A stretch of DNA of 9,586 nt, taken from the NCBI GenBank assembly GCA_937875605.1, contig CALLXZ010000241.1, forward strand, positions 1 through 9,586, written 5' to 3'. Source of the DNA: an uncultured Moheibacter sp. (GTDB taxonomy: Bacteria > Bacteroidota > Bacteroidia > Flavobacteriales > Weeksellaceae). How positions within the stretch are numbered: the stretch's first letter is position 1; each line of letters starts with the position of its first letter. A program made the translations under genes and the position numbers. The notes under the pieces are model-generated. The model worked only from the letters and a program-made list of their open reading frames with translations. It did not search any database and was not told where the DNA came from. Positions 1 to 7,093 of this stretch are shown here, piece by piece.

Positions 1-669
1 TTCAACTTGGGAAGTCAGGGAAATGTCCGATTGTTTCATTTGAATGAGGATAATCATTTGGATGTTTTGATGTCCGGATTTGATTGGGCGGATGATGCAA
101 TGCCGTCATTGACCAAATTATTTAGAAATTCTTCGACCGAAGAAAACCAAAAGCCTTTAGCTCCAACCGAATTAAATTTGGAACAAGACGGAAACAAATA
201 TTTGTTTTCATGGAGCGGAGCTTCAGATGACAAAACACCAGCGGAAGCATTGCAATATGAAATTACTGTAGGAACAACTTCCGGTGCAAAGGATTTGGCA
301 AAATATGTTGTCACAACGCCTTCCTGGTTCCTAGAATTTGAAAATGCTCCTTCAAATATTTACTGGAGCGTAAAATCAATTGATGCATCCAAAGTATATT
401 CGGATGCTTCCGAAGAAGGTCAATTGTCAAGTTTTGATGTAAATCTTACCAATTCAATTCAAGTTTACCCTAACCCTGCAAGCGATTTCGTTTATGTAAA
501 ATCAGATGGCTCAATCAAAGATGTCGAGATTTATACTTTAAGCGGTCAGAAATTAAATGCGCAGCTTTCTCAGGATAAATTGAATATTTCGCATTTACCA
601 AAAGGAGTGTATGTATTGAAAATTCAATTGGAGAATTCAACCGTTACCAAAAAATTAGTAATAAAATAA
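1..669 (+). CDS. T9SS type A sorting domain-containing exported protein (3' part only)
   Basis: The reading frame is open from base 1 to a TAA at 667-669, so only the last 222 codons of a larger gene are visible. The first 25 or so residues contain LNEDNHLDVLMSG, which resembles an FG-GAP/VCBS repeat (Asp/Asn-rich loop followed by a short strand). Residues about 52-140 look like a fibronectin III-type beta domain (FSWSG, YEITVG, IYWSVKSID). The last 70 residues form a type A T9SS C-terminal sorting domain: VYPNPASDFVYV, then VEIYTLSGQK, LPKGVYVLKI and a basic end in KKLVIK. By family knowledge such proteins cross the outer membrane through the type IX system and are released or attached to the surface when this domain is cleaved. 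The function of the whole protein cannot be told from this fragment. An adhesin or a surface enzyme with repeats is possible. The gene converges on the OmpA gene to its right. Confidence 0.9.
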   Translation, partial: FNLGSQGNVRLFHLNEDNHLDVLMSGFDWADDAMPSLTKLFRNSSTEENQKPLAPTELNLEQDGNKYLFSWSGASDDKTPAEALQYEITVGTTSGAKDLAKYVVTTPSWFLEFENAPSNIYWSVKSIDASKVYSDASEEGQLSSFDVNLTNSIQVYPNPASDFVYVKSDGSIKDVEIYTLSGQKLNAQLSQDKLNISHLPKGVYVLKIQLENSTVTKKLVIK

Positions 670-689
670 GCTCAAGCAAATACAAACAA

Positions 690-714
690 AAAAGGCGGGA
701 ATTTCCCGCCTTTT
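690..714. terminator. Bidirectional rho-independent terminator
   Basis: An 11-bp perfect stem (690-700 with 704-714, core AAAGGCGGGA/TCCCGCCTTT) closes a 3-nt loop. It lies between the convergent T9SS gene (ends 669) and OmpA gene (ends 734). Read on the minus strand the stem is followed by a run of six T (plus-strand A at 688-693). On the plus strand the T-run is only four (711-714). It therefore probably serves both genes, and the minus-strand gene better. Confidence 0.9.
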
Positions 715-733
715 CCATTATCTGAAATTAGAA

Positions 734-1990
734 TTAATAACGCTCCAGAACTACCACACGTCTGTTACATGCTCTACCTTCCGGTGTATCGTTCGTACAT
801 TTAGGATATTGTTCCCCAAATGCGCGCACCTCTAATCGGTTTCCGTCAACTCCTTCTTTCACTAAACCATCTTTTACTGCTTGTGCACGCTTTTTAGATA
901 AGTTTAAGTTGTAAGCATCCGAACCAACACTGTCTGCAAATCCGTCTACGAAATAATTTCCTTCCTGAGTCTTGATAACAGCAGCTGCTTCTTTCACTTT
1001 TGCGCCTCCTTCGGCAGTTAAAGCAAAACTATCAAATTCAAACAATACATCTTCAAAAGACATTTCTTTTATTGGTTCCGGTGTTATAGGTTCAACTGGC
1101 TCAACCGGTTCTTCTTTCTCTTTCATTACTTTACAACCATTAACACAATCATATTCGTCAGTACTTTCCCCATTTGGACATGGCTCTAACGGACATTCAT
1201 CCAGACGGTCTTCGATTTTGTCGCCATCCGTATCCGGACAACCGTTGTATTCTTTTAGACCTGGAACATCCGGACATTCATCTTCCTCATCCGGAATTCC
1301 GTCTTTGTCACGATCGTTTTTACCAAATCGGAAAGCGATTCCGGCTTTTGCCTGAAAGAAGTCAATGTAATCCGATTTTACGGCCGGAACGGCAACATAT
1401 TGTGCTTCTATGTTTAAACCTATTTTAGGCCACAACCAGAAATTCATACCCAAACCTCCTGACAATGCAAAATGATCGTTTTCGACAATTGCTCCGTTTT
1501 CTAAAACATCTCCATCATTATCGACAATTCCGCTTAGCATATTTCCATCTCCATCATAAACAGCCGGTGCAAACTCCAAACCTCTGTAAGGCATACGATG
1601 GTAATTAGCACCAAAACGTAAATATGGATCAAACCATGAAGTTTCCTTTAAAATATATCCGTTAGCAAAACGGTAACGAAGTCCCATCCCGATTAAAACC
1701 ATGTATTCGTTGTCGATCATCAAACGTTTGTTGTCAATTTCTCCTACAGAAGCTTGTAAATCAACGGCAAATGAACGGTTTAGCGTTCTGGCAACTGAAA
1801 TTTGTGAAAGAGGTGGAACAAAAGACCAGTTGTCTCCTTCGAAAAGCCCTTCTCCTAAACCTCTTGCAGCAGGGTGGTTGACAGCATGAACTCCACCGCT
1901 GATATACCATTTTTTCAAAGTGTTTTGGGCAAAAGAGTCACTCGAAAAAAGCAAAAGGATAAGCGTAAAAAGTATAGAAAGTTTTTTCAT
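734..1990 (-). CDS. OmpA family outer-membrane protein with TSP3 repeats
   Basis: This 418-residue protein has a Sec signal peptide (MKK, hydrophobic core, cleavage likely after SFA at residue 21). Residues about 22-222 form an OmpA/OprF-like beta barrel ending in GIAFRFG. Two TSP3-type calcium-binding Asp loops follow (DRDKDGIPDEEDECP at 226-240 and DTDGDKIEDRLDECP at 253-267). After them come a Cys-rich segment (C271, C282, C286), a short Pro/Glu/Val linker (about 292-306), and one OmpA-like peptidoglycan-binding domain (about 312-418). That domain keeps FADSVGSDAYNLNLSKKRA, including the Asp and Arg known in the family to contact diaminopimelate, and ends in NRRVVVLERY. It is inferred to tether the outer membrane to peptidoglycan. 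The ATG at 1990 immediately precedes the signal peptide. It is a clear paralogue of the larger OmpA at 4788-6581 (shared SFVPPLS/SIVPPLS and ASVGEIDN segments). No convincing own promoter was seen, so readthrough from the upstream dehydrogenase gene is possible. Confidence 0.93.
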   Translation of the reverse strand: MKKLSILFTLILLLFSSDSFAQNTLKKWYISGGVHAVNHPAARGLGEGLFEGDNWSFVPPLSQISVARTLNRSFAVDLQASVGEIDNKRLMIDNEYMVLIGMGLRYRFANGYILKETSWFDPYLRFGANYHRMPYRGLEFAPAVYDGDGNMLSGIVDNDGDVLENGAIVENDHFALSGGLGMNFWLWPKIGLNIEAQYVAVPAVKSDYIDFFQAKAGIAFRFGKNDRDKDGIPDEEDECPDVPGLKEYNGCPDTDGDKIEDRLDECPLEPCPNGESTDEYDCVNGCKVMKEKEEPVEPVEPITPEPIKEMSFEDVLFEFDSFALTAEGGAKVKEAAAVIKTQEGNYFVDGFADSVGSDAYNLNLSKKRAQAVKDGLVKEGVDGNRLEVRAFGEQYPKCTNDTPEGRACNRRVVVLERY

Positions 1991-2036
1991 AAAAAATTAC
2001 TTAGTATATGTTAACTTACTAAATATATAAACTATT

Positions 2037-2062
2037 TTGTTAATTCTTAAAATTATTAACAA
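2037..2062. repeat. AT-rich inverted repeat between the dehydrogenase and OmpA genes
   Basis: Arms TTGTTAAT (2037-2044) and ATTAACAA (2055-2062) are perfect 8-bp inverted repeats around a 10-nt spacer, directly after the stop codon of the 3-hydroxybutyryl-CoA dehydrogenase gene. No T-run follows on the minus strand and the arms are AT-rich, so it would be a weak terminator. It could equally be an operator for the ompA gene to its left, or chance in AT-rich DNA. Confidence 0.35.
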
Positions 2063-2959
2063 TTATATGGTTTTCTTGAAAAATCCAGAAACTTTTTCTG
2101 CCTTTTTACTTTCTGAATAATCATAGAAGCCCTCTCCTGATTTTATGCCTAATTTTCCGGCTGTTACCATATTGACTAACAAAGGACAAGGTGCATACTT
2201 TGGATTTTTAAACCCTTCGTACATTACATTTAAAATGGATAAACAAACGTCCAGACCTATGAAATCTGCTAACTGCAAAGGTCCCATAGGATGCGCCATA
2301 CCAAGTTTCATTACGGTGTCTATTTCCTCAACACCGGCCACACCGTTGTAAAGTGTTTCGATGGATTCGTTGATCATAGGCATTAGAATTCGATTAGCAA
2401 CAAACCCTGGGTAATCGTTGACTTCCACCGGAACTTTGTCCAAAGCGACCGACAAATCCATAATGCTTTTAGTAACTTCATTTGAAGTGCTGTATCCTCG
2501 GATGATTTCCACTAATTTCATTATCGGCACCGGATTCATGAAATGCATTCCAATCACTTTATCCGCTCGATTTGTTACAGCAGCAATCTGTGTGATGGAG
2601 ATAGAAGAAGTATTGGTGGCTAAAACAGTAGAAGGAGAAGAGATTTCATCTAATTGCTTGAAGATTTTTAATTTCAAATCAATGTTCTCAGTAGCAGCCT
2701 CTACAACTAAATCCACATTTTTAACACCCTCTGCTGTGTCCGTAAAAGTGGAAATATTTCCCAACGTCGAATTTTTTTCTTCTTCCGTGATATTTCCTTT
2801 CGAAATCATCCGATCCAAATTAGAAGAAATCGTACTCAGTCCTTTTTCTAAGGATTTATCAGATATATCAATCAAATTTACATTAAATCCTTTTTGAGCA
2901 AAAACATGAGCAATTCCGTTTCCCATGGTTCCGGCTCCTATTACGGCAACATTTTTCAT
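2063..2959 (-). CDS. hbd: 3-hydroxybutyryl-CoA dehydrogenase (3-hydroxyacyl-CoA dehydrogenase family)
   Basis: It is expected to interconvert 3-hydroxybutyryl-CoA and acetoacetyl-CoA with NAD(P), as in fatty-acid or butyrate metabolism or phenylacetate breakdown. This cytoplasmic protein of 298 residues opens with a Rossmann fold, VAVIGAGTMGNG (G8, G10, G13), and D31 ends the second strand as the usual NAD ribose contact. NTSS is at 116-119. The catalytic pair appears as His139 in GMHFMNPVP and Glu151 in KLVEII. The C-terminal dimerisation domain shows NDYPGFVANRILMP and GMAHPMGPLQLADFIGLD. The ATG at 2957-2959 is chosen because it places the Rossmann strand at the N-terminus as in the family. 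Longer versions (ATG at 2992, TTG at 2995) would add about a dozen unrelated residues and overlap the upstream gene. With this start it lies 16 nt after the Gfo/Idh/MocA gene, so they are probably co-transcribed. Substrate chain length is not certain from sequence. Confidence 0.93.
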   Translation of the reverse strand: MKNVAVIGAGTMGNGIAHVFAQKGFNVNLIDISDKSLEKGLSTISSNLDRMISKGNITEEEKNSTLGNISTFTDTAEGVKNVDLVVEAATENIDLKLKIFKQLDEISSPSTVLATNTSSISITQIAAVTNRADKVIGMHFMNPVPIMKLVEIIRGYSTSNEVTKSIMDLSVALDKVPVEVNDYPGFVANRILMPMINESIETLYNGVAGVEEIDTVMKLGMAHPMGPLQLADFIGLDVCLSILNVMYEGFKNPKYAPCPLLVNMVTAGKLGIKSGEGFYDYSESKKAEKVSGFFKKTI

Positions 2960-2975
2960 CTTATGGTTTTTTCTG

Positions 2976-3941
2976 TTATTTATTAAAGGCATCAATTATT
3001 TGATAAGCGACCCGAAGCGCATTCGTTCCGTCTTCCAGTGTGACAAGCGGTTGAGAATTTTTGAGAATTGCATCTGCAAAACTTTCTAATTCATCAAGTA
3101 TAGCATTGTTAGGTTTGACATCAGGATTATCAAAATAAATTTGTTTTTTCAATCCTTCAGCATTTTGTAAAATCATGTCCCATTCTCCCGGTTGTTCGGG
3201 AGCATCTTTCATTTTTACCACCTCACAAGTTTTTTCTAAATAATCTACCGAAATATAAGCATCGCGCTGAAAGAATCTTGATTTTCGCATATTTTTCAGG
3301 GAAATTCTACTGGAAGTGATATTGGCTACGCATCCATTTTCAAATTCGATTCGTGCATTGGCAATGTCCGGAGAATCGCTGATAACTGCAACGCCACTCG
3401 CATGAATTTCTTTTACAGGAGATTTTACAACGCTCAAAATTGCATCGATGTCATGAATCATCAAATCTAGTACTACCGGAACATCAGTTCCTCTTGGGTT
3501 GAATTCAGCTAAACGATGAGTTTCTATAAACATGGGGTTTTCGATCAGATCTTTGACTGCTATAAAAGCGGGATTAAATCTTTCCACATGTCCAACTTGC
3601 CCTTTGACATTGTATTCTTTTACTAATTTTATAATTTCTTCTGCCTCTTGAACAGAATTAGCAATTGGTTTTTCAAGAAATATATGCTTTCCTCTGAGGA
3701 TAGCCATTTTTGCACAATCATAATGTGACAAAGTGGGAGTGACAATATCTACAATATCAGAGTGTTCGATTAACTCTGAAATAGAAGAAAATGCACGGTA
3801 TCCAAATTCAGTTTCCAACTTTTTTGAATTTTCAGGATTCGGATCATAAAACCCTACTAAATCTAATTTTTCTGATTGCTGGGCAAGTTTTAAATGTATT
3901 TTGCCTAAGTGGCCGGCGCCCAAAACACCAATTTTCAACAT
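2976..3941 (-). CDS. Gfo/Idh/MocA family NAD(P)-dependent oxidoreductase
   Basis: This 321-residue soluble protein has an N-terminal Rossmann domain (IGVLGAGHLGKIH, G8/G10/G13; FYDPNPE at the end of strand 2). The family signature EKP is at residues 90-92 in HIFLEKPIAN, followed by the GFO_IDH_MocA C-terminal alpha/beta domain. In that domain DLMIHDIDAI (D159, H163) carries the acidic and histidine residues usually found at the active site. The VGHVERFNPAF segment (116-126) is reminiscent of sugar-nucleotide dehydrogenases such as UDP-GlcNAc 3-dehydrogenases, but no aminotransferase or sugar gene is nearby, so the substrate is left open. The ATG at 3941 fits the family N-terminus exactly. It is first in a likely two-gene unit with the downstream hbd and is divergent from pcm across 77 nt. 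Confidence 0.88.
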   Translation of the reverse strand: MLKIGVLGAGHLGKIHLKLAQQSEKLDLVGFYDPNPENSKKLETEFGYRAFSSISELIEHSDIVDIVTPTLSHYDCAKMAILRGKHIFLEKPIANSVQEAEEIIKLVKEYNVKGQVGHVERFNPAFIAVKDLIENPMFIETHRLAEFNPRGTDVPVVLDLMIHDIDAILSVVKSPVKEIHASGVAVISDSPDIANARIEFENGCVANITSSRISLKNMRKSRFFQRDAYISVDYLEKTCEVVKMKDAPEQPGEWDMILQNAEGLKKQIYFDNPDVKPNNAILDELESFADAILKNSQPLVTLEDGTNALRVAYQIIDAFNK

Positions 3942-4009
3942 ATGTTAAAATTTGAGTTTAAAAATACAGAGAATCCCTTTAAAAATGCCCAATTTTGTAA
4001 AAAAATGTA

Positions 4010-4038
4010 CAAAAGGTAATGGATGAGTTTAAGCACAA
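4010..4038 (-). promoter_or_regulatory. Possible promoter for the oxidoreductase/hbd unit
   Basis: On the minus strand, TTG (4036-4038) is followed after 17 nt by TACCTTTTG (4010-4018). This is close to the Bacteroidota pattern TTG-N17-23-TAnnTTTG but has one extra T in the -7 box. It would place a start of transcription around 4003 and a leader of about 60 nt. The box abuts the pcm start codon on the other strand. The match is imperfect. Confidence 0.3.
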
Positions 4039-4660
4039 GGGGAAAAGAGAACAACTAATTAAACTTTTACGAAGCAAAGGAATTGAGGATGAGAATGTTT
4101 TAGAGGCGATGAATAGAGTTCCTCGTCATTTGTTTATGGACAGTGCCTTTGAGGAATTTGCCTATAAAGATCAAGCCTTTCCGATTGCTTCCGGTCAAAC
4201 CATTTCGCATCCATTTACAGTAGCTAAACAATCCTCGCTGCTTCATGTAAAAAGAGGAGATAAAATTTTGGAAATTGGAACAGGAAGCGGTTATCAGGCA
4301 GCTGTTTTGGTTGAGATGGGTGCAGAAGTTTATACAATAGAGAGACAAAAAGATTTATTTGATTTTTCCCAGCGTATTTTCAAGAAAATAAAAATCCGTC
4401 CGAAATATGCGACTTATGGAGATGGTTATAAAGGTTTTCCATCTTTTGCTCCGTTTGACAGCATCATAGTAACAGCAGGATCACCAATGATTCCGAAAAC
4501 ACTTCTCAAACAATTAAAAGTTGGCGGAATTATGGTCATCCCGATTGGTAAAGATAATCAGATGATGACAACTTTTCTTCGTGTTGGGGAAAGAGATTTT
4601 GAGAAAATGGAATTTGGCGATTGTCAATTTGTTCCGATGCTGGAACGAACGGAAAAGTAA
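4019..4660 (+). CDS. pcm: Protein-L-isoaspartate O-methyltransferase
   Basis: This 213-residue cytoplasmic enzyme uses S-adenosylmethionine to methylate the carboxyl group of isoaspartyl residues in aged proteins, starting their repair. Family landmarks appear in order: RVPRHLFM (33-40), YKDQAFPIASGQTIS (49-63), which holds the substrate-binding loop, and the SAM-binding motif I ILEIGTGSGYQ (83-93). These are followed by the acidic strand end VYTIER (104-109), YGDGYKG (133-139), the late motif SPMIPKTLLKQLKVGG, and VPML near the end. Length is normal. The ATG at 4019 is the only reasonable start. An AAAAGG lies only 2 nt upstream, too close to be a normal ribosome site. It is a single-gene unit, divergent from the oxidoreductase and ended by the hairpin at 4681-4712. 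Confidence 0.95.
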   Translation: MDEFKHKGKREQLIKLLRSKGIEDENVLEAMNRVPRHLFMDSAFEEFAYKDQAFPIASGQTISHPFTVAKQSSLLHVKRGDKILEIGTGSGYQAAVLVEMGAEVYTIERQKDLFDFSQRIFKKIKIRPKYATYGDGYKGFPSFAPFDSIIVTAGSPMIPKTLLKQLKVGGIMVIPIGKDNQMMTTFLRVGERDFEKMEFGDCQFVPMLERTEK

Positions 4661-4680
4661 TACCTAATTTCTTATAAATG

Positions 4681-4712
4681 AAAAATGCTCAAATAATCTC
4701 TGGGCATTTTTT
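4681..4712 (+). terminator. Rho-independent terminator of pcm
   Basis: A 10-bp stem (4681-4690 AAAAATGCTC with 4702-4711 GGGCATTTTT, one T-G wobble) with an 11-nt loop lies 20 nt after the pcm stop. The stem itself ends in a run of six T (4707-4712). Confidence 0.75.
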
Positions 4713-4727
4713 ATAGAAATGAATTAT

Positions 4728-4765
4728 AAAAAAATAGGAAAGCCACCCAATTGAGTGGCTTTCCT
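4728..4765 (-). terminator. Rho-independent terminator of the large OmpA gene
   Basis: An 11-bp perfect stem (4736-4746 AGGAAAGCCAC with 4755-4765 GTGGCTTTCCT) has an 8-nt loop containing CAATTG. Read on the minus strand it is followed by an A and seven T (plus-strand A-run 4728-4734). It sits 22 nt past the stop of the OmpA gene, a classic strong terminator. Confidence 0.9.
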
Positions 4766-4787
4766 GTTAAAATATTTGAATACGAAA

Positions 4788-6581
4788 TTATTTTTTCAAA
4801 ATTTCAATTCTTCTGTTTTGAGCTCTACCATCGGCAGTTTTGTTATCGAATTTAGGTTGAGCCTCACCATAACCAATAGCTTTCAATCTGCTACCGCTAA
4901 CTCCTTTTGATACTAAGTAATCAAATACAGTTTGAGCACGTTTCTGAGAAAGTGTTAAGTTATTAGCGTCTGATCCTACGTCATCAGTATGACCTTGGAT
5001 TTCATAGTTTCCGTCAGTAGCGTTTAAGTACTGAGCGATTACATCCAAGCTTTGTTTAGAAGCTTCTACTAAAACGTCTTTACCTGTTTGGAAATAGATC
5101 ATTTTAGCCAAGTCAGCAATCTGAACATTAGCACAGTCACCGTTTACCTCGATCGCAGCTGGTTGGAAGTTTGCATCAGCAAATTTCAACTCAACACGTC
5201 TGTTTCTTGCTCTACCTTCGTCAGTATCGTTAGTAGTGATTGGTAATGATAAACCAAATCCAACTGATTTCAAGATAGAAGAAGGAACTCCTTTACCTGT
5301 TAAGTAAGCTTCAACTGAAGCAGCACGTCTCTTAGATAGATCCATATTGTATTTAGCGCTACCTTTTGAGTCAGTGTGACCTTCTACTAACCAACGTGCA
5401 TTCTTGATTTTATCAGAAGTCAAGATTGGAGCAATTTGGTCAAGAGTAGCCATAGACTGAGCAGTCAATTTATCAGAGTTGTATTCGAACAATACATTTT
5501 TCAATGCATCTTTAATAGCTTGGATATCTGTACAGTTATCAGCGATTTCAGGACATCCGTTGTTTTCAACAGTTCCGAATTCATTTGGACACTGATCTTT
5601 TCCATCACATACACCATCTCCGTCAGAGTCAGGACATCCATTACATCCAGGGATAGAAGATGCTACACCAGGAGTGTCAGGACAATCATCATCTACATCC
5701 AAGATACCGTCACCATCTCTGTCTAAGATAGGACATCCGTTGTTTTCAGCTGGACCTGCTTCTTCAGGACAAGCGTCTAAGTTATCACAGATACCATCAC
5801 CGTCTGTGTCAGGACATCCATGACATTCAGGATTGTCAGAAGGTACACCAGGAGTGTCAGGGCAAGCGTCTACATCATCTTCAATTCCGTCCCCATCTCT
5901 ATCTTTATTTCCGAAACGGAAAGTAACACCAACTGTGTGTTGGAAGAAATCAAAATAGTCTGTTTTTGTAGCAGGGATCCAGTTGTAATCTGAAGCGATG
6001 TTCAAACCAAAGTTTTTAGTAAACCATAAGTTGATACCAGCACCTCCTGAAAGACCAAAATGATCTTTAGTAGCTTCTGGCTGAGCCCATAATTCATCTA
6101 CAACTTCCATTGTAGGATCTCCACCATCGTTACCAAATACTTGGTAACCAGCAGGGATATTTCCATCTGCATCCGCTATACTTGTGAAATCGTAGCGGTT
6201 ATAGTTTGCACCAATACGTAAATATGGGTCAAACCATGAGTTTCCACCCAAAATTTTGAAACGCAAACCTAAACCTGCATTGATGAAAAACTCATCCTGA
6301 ATACGTAGTCTATCGTTGTCAATTTCGCCAACTGAAGCGGTTAAATCCACATCGAAGAAACGACCTACGTTTCGGATGATCGATAATTTAGATAAAGGTG
6401 GTACGATGCTGTAGTTGTTGTAGTTAAAAAACTCGTTACCAACACCACGAACTGACGTATAGTCAACAGCGTGCATACCTACCGTAACTGCCCAAGGATC
6501 TCTTTGGTTCTGGGCATTTAAAACAGTACTACTTAAAAGTAGCACCATTAGAGCGGTTAATAATAGATTAAACTTTTTCAT
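4788..6581 (-). CDS. Large OmpA family protein with duplicated TSP3 module and two OmpA domains
   Basis: This outer-membrane protein of 597 residues has a Sec signal peptide (cleavage likely after LNA at residue 23) and a beta barrel at about 25-224 (GVTFRFG at its end). Four TSP3 Asp loops are arranged as two tandem 58-residue units (227-284 and 287-344, about 40 identical positions). Two OmpA-like peptidoglycan-binding domains follow (about 361-467 and 494-597). Both keep the GHTD Asp (404, 533) and the Arg of LSKRRA/LSQKRA (418 or 419, 548) that in the family contact peptidoglycan, and both have NRRVE/NRRIE ends. The role is inferred as outer-membrane to cell-wall tether and possibly porin. 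The start is the ATG at 6579-6581. A longer reading from a TTG at 6587 adds only two residues and is unlikely. A good promoter (6633-6665) and terminator (4728-4765) bracket it, so it is probably a well-expressed single gene. It is paralogous to the OmpA at 734-1990, which has a single OmpA domain. Confidence 0.94.
   Translation of the reverse strand: MKKFNLLLTALMVLLLSSTVLNAQNQRDPWAVTVGMHAVDYTSVRGVGNEFFNYNNYSIVPPLSKLSIIRNVGRFFDVDLTASVGEIDNDRLRIQDEFFINAGLGLRFKILGGNSWFDPYLRIGANYNRYDFTSIADADGNIPAGYQVFGNDGGDPTMEVVDELWAQPEATKDHFGLSGGAGINLWFTKNFGLNIASDYNWIPATKTDYFDFFQHTVGVTFRFGNKDRDGDGIEDDVDACPDTPGVPSDNPECHGCPDTDGDGICDNLDACPEEAGPAENNGCPILDRDGDGILDVDDDCPDTPGVASSIPGCNGCPDSDGDGVCDGKDQCPNEFGTVENNGCPEIADNCTDIQAIKDALKNVLFEYNSDKLTAQSMATLDQIAPILTSDKIKNARWLVEGHTDSKGSAKYNMDLSKRRAASVEAYLTGKGVPSSILKSVGFGLSLPITTNDTDEGRARNRRVELKFADANFQPAAIEVNGDCANVQIADLAKMIYFQTGKDVLVEASKQSLDVIAQYLNATDGNYEIQGHTDDVGSDANNLTLSQKRAQTVFDYLVSKGVSGSRLKAIGYGEAQPKFDNKTADGRAQNRRIEILKK
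5550..5903 (-). repeat. 180-bp tandem duplication encoding TSP3 modules
   Basis: Within the large OmpA gene, 5730-5903 and 5550-5723 encode two 58-residue units separated by two residues, a period of 60 codons. Both read DRDGDGI..., CPDTPGV, GCPD(T/S)DGDG(I/V)CD and end ENNGCP. Six cysteines fall at the same places (unit positions 14, 27, 30, 39, 45, 57). By my hand count about 40 of 58 residues agree. Confidence 0.85.
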
Positions 6582-6632
6582 TATCAAATATTTAGTGTTT
6601 TACTTTTATATGTTTATAACACAATCCAAATG

Positions 6633-6665
6633 CAAATTTAAGAATTCTTTATGATTCTATCCAAA
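6633..6665 (-). promoter_or_regulatory. Promoter of the large OmpA gene
   Basis: On the minus strand, TTTG (6662-6665) lies 21 nt before TAAATTTG (6633-6640). Both match the Bacteroidota consensus boxes (TTTG near -33, TAnnTTTG near -7). Transcription would start around 6626 and give a leader of about 45 nt. The -7 box contains the smpB stop codon and the -33 box lies in the last smpB codons. Confidence 0.65.
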
Positions 6666-7093
6666 TCTCTTTTTAAATCTTTTCCTTTGATTGCCTCTCT
6701 TTTATCATATAATTTCTTTCCTTTGGCTAGGTAGATCTTAAGTTTAGCTAGTCCTTTCTTGTTGATATACAGATTTGTAGCTGCAATTGTGTTGCCGGTT
6801 TCCTTGGTCTTCCGATCCAATTTTTTTAGCTCATTTTTTTTTAATAATAATTTTCGATCACGTCTCGTTTTGTGATTAAAGTGTGTTCCCCAATCATATT
6901 CGTCTATGAACATATTAACAATGTACAATTCTCCGTCTTTAAATTGACAAAAGCTTTCGGTTATACTCGCTTTTCCCATTCTGATGGATTTAATCTCGGT
7001 TCCGAATAGCTGTATTCCGGCATCATAACTATCCATCAACTCGTATTCAAAGCGAGCCCGTTTGTTTTTAATGTTAATTTCTCCTTGCTGCAT
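6638..7093 (-). CDS. smpB: SsrA-binding protein SmpB
   Basis: SmpB binds the tRNA-like part of tmRNA (SsrA) and brings it to stalled ribosomes for trans-translation. The 151-residue product is of normal length. It shows the family's ordered signatures: [14 protein letters not shown] at the start, [19 protein letters not shown] (beta-barrel core), [34 protein letters not shown], and a basic C-terminal tail ([16 protein letters not shown]) that in the family reaches into the mRNA channel. The ATG at 7093 fits the family. No tmRNA gene was recognised in this window. It is divergent from the ABC-F gene across 61 nt. The large OmpA gene follows 56 nt downstream with its own promoter and no terminator between, so some readthrough is likely. 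Confidence 0.96.
   Translation of the reverse strand: MQQGEINIKNKRARFEYELMDSYDAGIQLFGTEIKSIRMGKASITESFCQFKDGELYIVNMFIDEYDWGTHFNHKTRRDRKLLLKKNELKKLDRKTKETGNTIAATNLYINKKGLAKLKIYLAKGKKLYDKREAIKGKDLKRDLDRIIKNS

Noticed and set aside
972..1355. Plus-strand open frame of 127 codons antisense to the smaller OmpA
   Set aside because: Its Ser/Gly/Thr-rich low-complexity product is the reverse reading of the TSP3 and Pro/Glu linker; there is no family resemblance, and the minus-strand gene is certain.
2418..2897. Plus-strand open frame of 159 codons antisense to the 3-hydroxybutyryl-CoA dehydrogenase
   Set aside because: The minus strand encodes a well-conserved enzyme with all its motifs; the antisense product has no recognisable domain.
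2960..2995. Longer N-terminus of the 3-hydroxybutyryl-CoA dehydrogenase (ATG 2992 or TTG 2995)
   Set aside because: The added residues are not part of the family, overlap the upstream gene, and push the Rossmann strand away from the N-terminus.
5550..5903. Repeated sequence considered as a CRISPR or intergenic repeat array
   Set aside because: The 180-bp period lies in frame inside a coding gene and encodes TSP3 loops; there are no short direct repeats with unique spacers.
6582..6587. TTG start adding two residues to the large OmpA
   Set aside because: The ATG at 6579-6581 directly precedes the usual MKK signal-peptide start, and the alternative has no supporting ribosome site.
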